This document shows, one piece after another, positions 23,417 through 34,500 of a DNA stretch of 64,000 nucleotides. The DNA comes from Thunnus maccoyii (taxonomy: Eukaryota > Chordata > Actinopteri > Scombriformes > Scombridae): assembly GCF_910596095.1 (NCBI RefSeq), contig NC_056548.1:11557151-11621150 (forward strand). Direction: 5' to 3'. The first letter of the stretch is position 1. Every line of letters begins with the position of its first letter. The position numbers were made by a program, and so were the translations under genes. The notes under the pieces are model-generated. The model ran no database searches, was not told the origin of the DNA, and saw only the letters and a program-made list of their open reading frames with translations.

Positions 23417-23570
23417 CCCAGACAAATACGAGAAAATTGTAACGAGGTCTTCTACGCGGGCCAGGACGATTTCACCGCAGAGACGGTGTCAGACGACGAT
23501 CTACGACACACAGCCTGCCGTTATCCTAGCTTAGCGTTAGCACACACTGACTGCGTTGCTGGCCAATTTT
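23417..23570 (-). promoter_or_regulatory. senp2: senp2 5' UTR and promoter-proximal region
   Basis: This is a CpG-containing stretch directly upstream of the senp2 ATG with no acceptor next to the start codon, so the 5' UTR is probably continuous with exon 1. A reverse CCAAT box lies near 23562-23566. It abuts the palindromic element at 23571-23749, which supplies further CCAAT boxes and a TGACGTC motif. The transcription start is not determined. Confidence 0.5.
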
Positions 23571-23749
23571 TTTCCTAGGATGGCGATGTTATGACCCGCC
23601 CTACTCTGGCTCTAATTGGCTAGTACTCGTTACCTTCGTTGGTTGGGTTGGTTATGAGGAATGAGATTGGCTAGAATTAGGGTAAGAATATCAGGGTAAG
23701 CCAATCAGAAGCAGAGTAGGGCGGGTCATGACGTCGCCATCCTAGGAAA
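23571..23749. mobile_element. Palindromic MITE-like element at the senp2 promoter
   Basis: Two inverted arms begin TTTCCTAGGATGGCGA and continue ATGACCCGCCCTACTCT, then ATTGGCT. The left arm starts at 23571 and the right arm ends at 23749, with a short AT/G-rich centre. Mismatches are few. The arms carry inverted CCAAT boxes, and the right arm carries TGACGTC. The structure fits a small non-autonomous DNA element. Clear target-site duplications are not visible. Confidence 0.75.
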
Positions 23750-24088
23750 CAAAATACCGCGCGCTGCTGACATCTTAAGGATGTGCGTCATTTAGTGTTG
23801 ATGTTTCACGAGATGCGAACGTTTTGTTCATCTGTGTAGAACGGAATGGGCGGAGTTCTAAAGTACAACCGAGTGGAAACAAGAGACGGGAACCCGACCA
23901 CAAGCGGTGTCTGTGGACTGACGAAACGAACCAACCCTGGCGAGAAGCTAAAGAGCGTCAGCGGCAGGTTAGAGTATCATTGGCTGAGACTGAGCTGCTC
24001 AGACATCAATTTTGTTACATAATCGTGGTCAACATCCCACTTACTACAGGTCACTTACTACAGTGACCGATTTAAATAGACAAATACT

Positions 24089-24690
24089 GGGAACCGGATT
24101 ATAAATTTTCACGACATTCGTGAGGCGTTAAATGAAATTTGAAATTAGAAAAGCATGCTGATAACAACGGTGTAATTTATGATAAAAATGAAAATACTCA
24201 TAGTACATCGAAATGATGAAATAGTAGTATTTTTTAATTAAAATATTCATTTTTTTGTTAAACTAAATTGATTTATCATTTTAAAATTTGACTCAATATT
24301 TCCAAAATTTGACTTAATTAGTACCTATTTCATAATTTTTGACTCACCAAGAGTATATTTATTTCTATGATGACCAATGTAAGGAAATCAGATTACAGGG
24401 GACAGACCTGGGTTATAAATATTCATGGCATTCATAAGGACGTGATGAAAATTGGAAATTAGAAAAGTATGCTGATCAAAACAGTGTAACTTATCAGAAA
24501 TCTATGAAAGCGCATATCCGCCAGGAAAGAAAACATTTGAAATTATGCATGATAAAATGAAAATACTCATAGTAAATCAAAGTTAATGAATTTTGACTAT
24601 ATTTGTCCTAAGACTACTAAATCTTTGACTGAGTATCTCATTATTTTGATTTATCAAGAGTATTTTTATCTCTGTAATGCCCAACATTTA
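24089..24690. repeat. Diverged tandem duplication between pcnt and senp2
   Basis: Unit 1 (about 24089-24385) and unit 2 (about 24407-24690) share, in the same order, TTATAAAT-TTTCA, GAAATTAGAAAAG-ATGCTGAT, ATGAAAATACTCATAGTA and CAAGAGTAT-TTTAT. Unit 2 has an insertion around 24500-24545. The block is AT-rich and has no open frame. It fills much of the otherwise empty pcnt-senp2 gap (23750-25170). Confidence 0.7.
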
Positions 24691-25169
24691 GCAGAAATGG
24701 GTTTACACAGTAATCATAAATCTCACTAAAAGGGATAATCTAGCAGATGTCAAAAATAATTTAGACAACCTTTATGGAGGTAAAAAGTTGAAATTGTTCA
24801 ATCAATACTGTTGTTCCTACAAGACTTAGTGTTCCTAATCTCAATGTTTTATCAGAATTTACTGTATGTAATTATGTTTTCAATAATCATCATAAACCCG
24901 TCTGTGACTGCTTGAATTGAGCCTGTGCCTTGTTTATTGTCTGTTTTTCTGCTCAAATACAGTCTGTTCCTCTTATTTTATTGTAACTGTTAACAGAGCA
25001 TTGTTTACTCTGTATAAAAAAGTTAAATGAAAAAGCATAAGACAATCTCATATGTATCTCAAATATCTCATATGGATTTCTTGAAAAACATACATCATGC
25101 AAAAATTATAGACACATTACATTTGTCAATTCTAATCTATGATAAAACAAACCCAGTCCGTTTTGTAAT

Positions 25170-25594
25170 CACACATGTAAAATATTTATTAGCTTTATGG
25201 TAGAAACACAAATAATACAAAAACACCTTTATGCAACAATGCACAAACTAGCTATGTTAATTTCCAGTATAAAACCAGAGCACATTTGGACACATGTACA
25301 ATGAACATCAGTCCTATTTACATAGCAAATAAAAAGAGTATAAAATATTAGTAGAAAAATAACAAACAGCACTATTTAAAACGATGAAAGACATTTGTTC
25401 TCAATAGTGGCCTTCACAACGCTGAGGTACAGAGAATAGAAAAATTACAATAGAAAATCTTAAAAAATAATTTACGTACTTATAAAAAAATCACATGTCA
25501 TTAAAAATTTGACACATATGTGATATTCCTTTCTACATATTTCTACATGGGTGTAAGGCCATAGACGATATGCAGACAGGAGACATTCATAGTT
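25170..25594 (-). other. pcnt: pcnt 3' UTR and poly(A) signal
   Basis: The stop codon of the tiny last exon is at 25595-25597. Downstream on the minus strand an AATAAA lies at 25185-25190, giving a 3' UTR of roughly 420 nt. The sequence is AT-rich and has no further open reading frame of note. Confidence 0.6.
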
Positions 25595-28500
25595 TCAGTG
25601 GTCGGACTTTTTCGGGTCGGGCTGGAGGACAGATGAACCTGAGAAGACACAAAGATACAAACAAAAAATGCACAATATTAGAAAAGGAAACAAATAATCT
25701 TAATCCTCAGACTTTAGTAGCATACATAAACAGCAACCAACCTATAGTACAGTTAACAAACTACTGGTTCTGTCCTGTTTGTTATTTATTTGAGTAAACA
25801 GATGACAAAAGACAACATCCAACTGGCTGCTCTCAGAAGTTTAGTCAACAGTTTATATTAAAGCAACTCTGCATTTGTTAAAAAAACAACTACAGTTTGA
25901 ATTAAAACTTTTAATAAATGTGCAAGCAAACAACAGGGTTCAGTAGTCAAAGGGGGTGATATTTTTTTAGAGCTGCAACCATTACTTGATTAGTTGCCAA
26001 CAATTAATATTAATCACCAACTATTTTGATAAAATAAATAGAAAATGTTCCAGCTTCTCCGTTGTGAATATTTTCTGGTTTCTTTAGTCCTCTATGATAA
26101 TAAAATTAATATCTCTGGGTTGTGGACTGTTGGTCAGAACAAAACAAGACATCTGAACATGTCACCTTGGGCTTTAAGAAACAGTGATCCACGACCAAAC
26201 TACTAATCAATTGAGAAATCGAGAAAATAATTGACAGGTTAATCAGTATTTGTTGAAGCCCTAATATTTTTTTCATAAGTAGGCTTAAAGCAGTGCAACC
26301 TGTTTAGTGTTAGACAACAATGTTAAAGAAAACTGGAATATCTTAATTAGCCCGGGGCTGCAATCAACGATTACTTTCATTATTGATGATGAATAATCGG
26401 TTGATTGTTTAGTCTATAAAACATCAGAGAACGCTGAAAATGGCCATCATGTTATCACAAAGAACAAGGCGATGAATTCAATCTATTATAATGAAGAAAC
26501 CAAGAAAAGCAGCAAATTCACATATTTGAGAACCCAGAGCCATTAAATGTTTGGCGTTTTTGCTTGAAAAAAAATTACTTAATTGATTATCAAAATAGCT
26601 GCCAATTCATTTTCTTTCAATCAGATTAATCAGCTCACTCTACTTTGAGTGAATATCTGCCACTATCTCTTGGCTACCAAAAACCTAAAACATTCACTCC
26701 AGTGAGTTAACACATCAGTAAATGCTGCACAGACATGTAAGCGGAACCTCCAACTTCAACATTAAATATTCAGTTCTGTAAAAACACAACATGAGAAAAC
26801 GTCCTGTAATGAGAAACTTCACAAACAGTCCATCATCAGCAGGTCTGTAACACTCTGCTGTTTGAGAGTAAATGTCCTGCAGGTTTCTGTTGCTGTCTGA
26901 CAGTTAATTATACTTTTTAACAAGTCAGTCCACTTTTTACAAATTATGTACGTCTACTTCACAGTACGGCCAACAATTTACGAGAGCAAACCATATTATT
27001 TTAGATTTCTGAGTGCCCATCATCTCTACAACCACTGGTTTAAGTTCATAGCTGTCTGTATGAAACAAGCTAAAGATATGTAATCAGTGAATGAGCTTAC
27101 ATGTGTTAAAAATGTGTTAAACGTGAATTTAAGGGAATGACCCTCTAATTATACGATGGTCAGAAACCTGCAGGATATGTACCAATGAGACCAGAGTGTT
27201 ATCACCTCTGATCTGACTGCTGACAAGTCAGTACCCATCCTGGGAGGTGCACTGTGCTGGAGGTGGAGTGAGTATGTTACACTCACACTCACCTGGACCA
27301 TACAGGTAAACGGGAGACAAGCAGCTCAGGTACAGCCACGTCCTATTCTCCTGCAGCCAGCGCTGCCGATAGCCAATCATATCAGGGGAACAGGCTGCCT
27401 GTATCTTCCTTTCCTCTTTTGGGGGTGGGACTAAATGAGTCTTGCTTACTAGGTTGGGAGATGATAGAGCACACAGGTTTTGTGGATTTTGGCAACATGC
27501 GGATTTGCTCACACGGTCCAAGGAAGTGTTGAGAAATGTACACAGAAAATTTCTAAAAGGTTACAGATTAATGTGAAAAATCACTTCCTGGAAAACAAGT
27601 GACCAACTTAGGAGACTTGTCTCTAATGCTGGGATCAGACTACACAATATCTTTAACTTTGAGATAGTCATTGTGTCAGACTAGGTAATCAAAGAGTCAT
27701 CAATTCTTGCTGCGACTTGGCCAAGCTCGCAGTCTTTAACAACTTGTGCACAGGTGATTGTTAATGTGTCAAGGACTGACTTCACTATTCCGCCTGACAG
27801 CACAAACTAATGTTTATGTACATGAACACAGTTTTATGAATGAAAGTGAATCTGCAATCATTCATAGCCACTTGGCTTCCTGCCCAGTCAGTAGAGAAAG
27901 ATTGAGAGAGTGCAGCTTACATATGTGTGCAGACAGAGGGTGATAGTAAAAGACATTATTCCTCGCACTGCTGTGTTTACAGAAAACTGGTCTATGCTCC
28001 TCTGGGCCAATGTCACGGAGCACGTTGTAGAAGTTTGTAAACTAGAAGAGACAAGGCAAAAGGTGTCGAGAAGGTGTCGCAGATGCTGCCTCGGTTGTCT
28101 TCCGCTGGGACACACTACACACAATAAAAATAGAAACTGTTGTGGCTTGATGCTCATTTTTGTTTGGGCCACTACTGTGCAGGTATTGTGTAGTCTGATC
28201 TCTGCATAAGAGCTATAAAACAAAAACCCAGTGCACTGTAACATCTCCCAGTGAGAGATCACTTGCTACAATTAATTAGGTGCTCAGAACCCAAGAAGTC
28301 ATGCTTATTAATTTTGCAGAGTGGGATGCCTTGAAATTTTTGGGTACCATCACCATAGCAATTTCTAACTGGACTGTACACACTATTCGAGTACTGCCTT
28401 GTGCAAACAGTCATAGATAAAATATTGCTTACACAAACATCTGTAAATTTTACAGAGTGCAATAAAAGAACAGCAAGAAAGCGACAATGCGCCCGTCCCT

Positions 28501-31500
28501 CAACCGATGAAGCACCCAGTGTGCATCAAATTTATAACAGTGTTTTAATTTCCTCCACCTTGATGCATTCAACTCCATCTTTTGTCTTGAAATCCACCTG
28601 GTGCTCCCCACCTCTAACTAATGCTGCTCACCTTGTCTGGCCCCCACCAACCGCTGCTGGACTTTCTCTAAATGTTGGATATATTCAGTCAGGGATTTTT
28701 CTGGATCCTGAGACGTTCCTCCTGAATGCCCCGAGGCCAGAGAGGAGCTGGAGTACACCCTACAGAGAGAGGTGATCTCATTTATAGAACAAATACTTTC
28801 AGTTTCTAACTCTTGAGCTGAAAAGTCTTTGTTGAAGAGGAGACCAAACCTGTTGTGCAACCTGAAGGGAGATTTACTGGGTGGAACGAGAGCTGACATG
28901 GTGTCTCTGTGGCCGGGACTGCCTTCTCTGTTTGGTAGCGAGTCAGACTTCGATCTTGGCTGTTGCTGCCTTAAAACCTCGGCTTTAGACCCTGCAATAG
29001 ATATTAAATGTGAGACCCCAACAACACACACAAACTGTCATGTCATGCATGTTGAAAGATAGATAAAAAATGTTCAATGAGCTGACCTGGAGCATGCCCA
29101 TTGACATTCCCAGATATAGATAACCTTCTGATGGCTCTCTGCCATTTCCTGGTTAGGAACTTCATTCTGAAAAAAAATATGTGTGTAGTCAGTTTTATCC
29201 ATACCAGAGGTTGAGCTTCATCTTAAACCTTTACATCCTGTATGCTCCCTACCTTGAGACTGCAATGACCACTCGTACAGCAGCCCTGAATCGCCTGAGG
29301 GGTCTACGCTGGGAGGAGAGCGGGGGTGACGGCCGTGCTCCCATATGGGCGATGAGACACAGCGTGGCCTGCTCACACTCCTGGAAACCTCCTAACAGCA
29401 GCAGCAAGTAACGTTTCTGGTACACCAGAGCTTTCCTGAAGCTCTCAGCACGCAGGTAGCGCTCATATAAACGCTGCACCTGCAAACCAAAAAACAGAAA
29501 TTGTCATTGTTTCGTCGTTTTGTTTAGAGCTGCAAAGATTAGTTGATCGACGGAAAATTAACCAACAACTATTTTGATAATCAATCAATCATTTCAGTGA
29601 TTCTTTTAAGTGAAAATGCCAAATATTAGCTGATTTCTGCTTCTCAAATGTGATGATTTCATGCTTTTCTTTGTCTTACATGGTAGTAAACTGAATATTG
29701 CCTTGCTGCAATGCTACATCAAAACATATACACAAGACATTAAAAAGAGATTGAGACTAAGAAAAGGAAAATGTCATAAACAACTAGATTTAAATCATTT
29801 GCCAACTCTCATGCCAAGTTTAGAAACAGAAAACTCAAAATGACATATCCTAACTATTTACAAGATTATGTGACTGTGTTTTCGACTGACTTTGCCGTGG
29901 CTGGTCACATCACTGATGGGTCTGTTTTCGGTTTCCGTGGTGACCTTGGCGAGCTCGTTCTCCGAGCGACGCAGCTGGCGCTCCAGGCAGGTGAGTTTAT
30001 GTTTGAGGGTGGCTCTCTCCTGACTCAGTGATGTCACACGCTCCGTCAACTCCGAGTTCTCCTTCAGCAACCTCTCCAGCAGACTGGATGACGACGATAT
30101 GGACGGCATCTACAGTGAGAAAAGTAAGATGCATTTTATGAATAAAACATTTAGCTGGAGGAGCTTGACAAAGACGCCAAACATGAGCGAGAGACTTTCT
30201 TAACAAAAAAGTTTACCAAGTGTACCTGCTGGTTTTGTTGTGAGCTGCCAGCTTGGGCGCCATCAGTCTGGAAGTTACTGCGGAGATGCTGTGAAGATGC
30301 GGCTTTGTGTTGCTGTCCTGCGGTTCGTCCCGACAGCCTCTGAGCAGCCATCTCTCTCTCCTCCCTTTCAAGCTCTGCGAGAGTGCGCTGCAGCTCCTGC
30401 ATGCGCTGCTGGTCCTGCTGCCTCAACAACTCCAACTCGCACTAAAAGTCAGACGTTTTTATAAGCCGGTGTTTGAGTGCATCCGAAATTATTTGAAAGA
30501 TGTTAAATATGAGTATAGTAGAGAAGTGTGAGAACAAGGTTGATGATGTCTTACCAGTTTGTTGTTGGTCCTCTCCTGTCGTCTCTCCCTCTCTATCTGC
30601 TCTTGCCTCCCCTTCCTCCTCTCTCTCTCCCACTGCTCCTCCCTCTCCCTCTCCTTGTCCTTCAGCAGTCGGAGCTTCTCCTTCATCTCTGCCAGTTCCG
30701 CCCCTTGGTGTCTGGACCGCTCTCGCTCAACCTCCAAATCATGGCTGGCTTCCTGTTTCTGCTCCTTCAAGGTCTCCGTGGCTATACGATGACGGGTTGC
30801 GGCTTGCAGCTCCTCCCTTGTTTTGACCTCCTCTTCCCATTTCCTTTTGCTCTGCAGTAGCTCAGCCCTCAGTTTGTCTGTCGAGGCTGCGAGCTCCTCC
30901 CCTTGACGCCGCTCCTGCTCCAGCTGGGCGCGCATGTCGGAGATTAACTTCCTGTCCCTGGCTGCATCCGCCTCATGTCTGCGGCTGATCTCATCCAGTT
31001 GCCTGGAGCAATGGTCTCGCTCTTCATCCAGCTTCCTGTGAGCATCGGCGAGCTTAGAGTGAATTTCGGCTAACTGAGATTGTTCCTCAGTCAGGAGGCG
31101 CTCAAGACGAGTCTTCTCTTGTATGTTGAGATCTTGTTGGTGGGCGGAGCGTTGGCGTCCATCTTCCAGCTCCTTCTGGGTGTCGTCAAGACGTTTCTCG
31201 AGCAGCACGCTGCGGGACTGTTCAATCTGAAGCTCGCGTCTGAGGTTGCTGCAAGCCACCCTCTCCTGCTCCACCTGACCCTTCAGAGCCATGACCTCTG
31301 ACCTCTGCTGTTCAGAAGATACTTGTATTGCCTGGAGAAGGAAGAGGAGGGTCATCTTTCAGAGCTCAACTACATTCTGGCTACTTGGATTCTTCACATT
31401 GTTTTAAAAAAATCCACTCCATCAAAAGGGAAAACTATCAAGCTGCATATTACCATATAATAACACATCAAATGCAAATGCATTTTTTTTCAGTATGCAT

Positions 31501-34500
31501 GTTTTTAAGTCCATGTCGTACCTCTCTCCTTTCCTCCTCCTCTTTTTCCCTACGAAGACTCAGAACTCTCTCCTGCTCCAGTTGTTGCTGAAGCTCCTGG
31601 ATTCTGGTCTGCTCCCTCCTCAAAGCTTCCTCACCCTCCTCTACAGCCAGCCTGGGGGAGCGATGATGAAACACACAATTATAGCATTACCTGTGCATTT
31701 GGCAGCTTGTGTGAATGTGACACACACATGATGAGGAGATAGATTGCAATGTGTGATAAAGGTCATTACAGCACGGGGTTCACATGAACTAACAAAACAC
31801 AATTTAAGGAAGTAATTAATTAAAATAAATAAAATATTCCAAGTTATTCAAAAATACAGAGAAACTTCTATTTTAAAAAAGGTTAATATGACAGTTTAAT
31901 GCTTTAACTGCACAAATTTAGGATACATATGATAACACTAGGAGGTTGGATCCATTTCCATATACAGTGAGTGTGCCCTGTTTTGTATTATATTTTAACT
32001 TGTGTCCAATATATATTGGAAAAGGCATGCTTGTGTGCTGATATTGAGTATATGTTGTATACCTGAGTGACTGTACTCTGTTCTTTTGCTCTTGCTGAGT
32101 GTCACTGGCACATTTCAGCTGTTTGTGGCTCTCCTCCAGCTCTGCTCTCAGCCGGGATTCAACCTGTCCATCAGTCTGTAGCTGCTCTCTGTGCCAGTCA
32201 TTATCACCTCTGTAGTCAGTCTGAGGGTGAAAATAGAAATGATCAGCATGGACCACTCAAGGGAACTGAAGAACAAATTCCCTCTCATATTAAGTTTAAT
32301 ATTTACTATAAGATTATATATATATTTCAAACTCACATGTGTGTGTCTCTGTGCCATTCGACAGAGCAGCTCTCTGAGAGCGATCACAGTCTCCTGCAGC
32401 GCCCTCTTCTCCTGCTGCCAGCTCATGGGGGGGTTGGAGGAGGATTTGTCACGTTGGTCCAGTAGATTGGAGCTCTCTTGAGAATAATGGTGTGTCTGAC
32501 TCAATGAGAGGGTTGTTAAGTCTGGGACATAAGGGTGGGATGAGGAAGTAGCACGACGTTGGGACAAAGTGAGAATTCTGCAGCTTTCTTGATACACTTT
32601 CTTCAACAGGCCCTGCAGAGAGGAAAAAAACTGAGTAAAACTGAAGCTTATTGTCAAATAAAATTACAACAAGTTTGTGTGTGTGTGTGTGTGTGTGTGT
32701 GAAGTCTACCTGGAGCTCAGGTGACAGCAAGTCGTCGCTGTAGCTCATACTGCCTGCAGCACTGTCGGTGTTAGCGGTGGGGTTCATGCCTCGGCAGCGG
32801 AGATACTCAATAAACTGAGCATCCAGCCTTTCGGTCTGTTCCAGCTCCACTCTCAGCCTCGCACCCAATTCTGAGCTCACATCTGAAACACCAGAGTAGA
32901 ACAAAGAGTTTATGATCAATACTTATTGCCAGATTTGTTACAAACATACAAAAGGCTTAGCGATGTGTAGCGATACTCACTGCTGCCATATCCGTCACTG
33001 GCCCATTCTGGAGCGGACAAGGACGAGGTGGAGCCAAGAGGAGATGGAGGCGCTGTTAGGTCAAGTTCTTTCAACTCATGAACCTAAGAGAAAAAGGAAT
33101 TACAAAAAAATAACATTAACGATCTGAATCCTGAAGAAAAGAGCAAAAGGGTAATGTGTATGAAACGGTTTAGACCACATACTTTGTCAGCGTCCAGTGA
33201 GTCCAGCATGGAGAAATTGTCAGACACCGACAGGGAGCCTGGTGAGTGGGTACTCTGTGTGGCTGGATCTGGGGTGATGGTCCTGGAGTGTGGTGGCTCC
33301 ATCACAATCCTGGGAGAGGTGTGGACCTGGGGGAGATCCAAGCCCGTGCTGTTCAGAGTGCTGAGGTCAGACAGACGAGAGCCGAGAACTGAAGCGTGGA
33401 ACCGTTCTGGGAGTCTGTCTTCGGAACATTCGAGTCGCCTTAAAACCTCCGGAGAGCTCAGAGATGCTTCATCACGAGAGACACTCACAACCTCTTCGAA
33501 AGCTCTGTGAGAAATATCTAACAGAAGAAAAAAAATATATTATAAAGGACATATTTTTGGTTATAATGCCATCGTCTTTCTGGCCATTACACCTAAGTGC
33601 TATCAAACTTCACGATCATGTGATAAGTGTACAAATTAATTATACAAATAAAGCTTGATCTTTATTATCTTATCTATATGCATCTATGACCATGTATCTA
33701 TGTGTTTGCTATTGGTTCGAATATTACATTCTCAGTACAAGAAAATTAAACCAGCTGATCACACGGGGAGACAGAGAGCTCAAACTCATCTTCTTGCATT
33801 TGCCAAAGGACTGTACAACATCTTTAAGATTTAAAAGCAGAGTAAATGTATGAAGCATCATTAAGTACTCACCCTTTTCTGAGTATCCTTGATGGCGAGG
33901 AAGTGCGTCCTGCTTGCGACTGTGACGTTGTTTGAGTTGCTGTAGTTCTCTTTGCTGATAGGCCAGTTCCTCTTCCTGTACAGCCAGGTCCTCCTGCAGA
34001 CCTTGAAGCTCCGCTTTCAGTCGCTGGTTATCACTCTCCAGGTCGGCTAGGACACGGTCTTTAGTCTGGCAGACAGGAATTAGTGACGTTAAATCCAGCT
34101 GTCGTATCGATACTAAACCCCATATTGCCACTTAAATCTCACAATAGACAGAAATGAATCCATGCAGAGCGTCAACAGATTAACTCAAATGGTAACTGTA
34201 TCTGATATTTAGTGCACATATTAATTCCCCACCTGTCCTTCCTCATGTAGTTTCTCAGCCTTTTCTGTACTGGTATTCAACCCGAGCTTCACTGCAGTCA
34301 GCTCCGCCCTCAGAGCCCGATGCTCTGCCCCCAGTCTGGCTAGCTCCGTCTCCTTCTGTCTCAAGGCAGCATCTGCTTTAGCCAGGGTCACCTCAGCATT
34401 AGTCTAGGAGAAAGAGAAACTGACTCATTAACCTCTTGTATCAACATGGTAACATTATTTGACTGGTATTCATAAAAACCTTGCATCCACACATCAAATG

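Noticed and set aside
23417..23425. Upstream non-ATG start (TTG at 23425) for senp2
   Set aside because: The in-frame ATG at 23416 gives MYGWIV, matching the family N-terminus, so no unusual initiation is needed.
27228..27521. A 97-codon minus-strand frame in the last pcnt intron
   Set aside because: It has no match to a known domain. Only its central 106 nt look exon-like, and that part is reported separately at low interest.
30500..30860. Long plus-strand frames rich in Leu, Ser and Pro opposite pcnt exon 53
   Set aside because: They are antisense shadows of a Glu/Lys/Arg-rich coiled-coil exon. They have no splice sites or family match.
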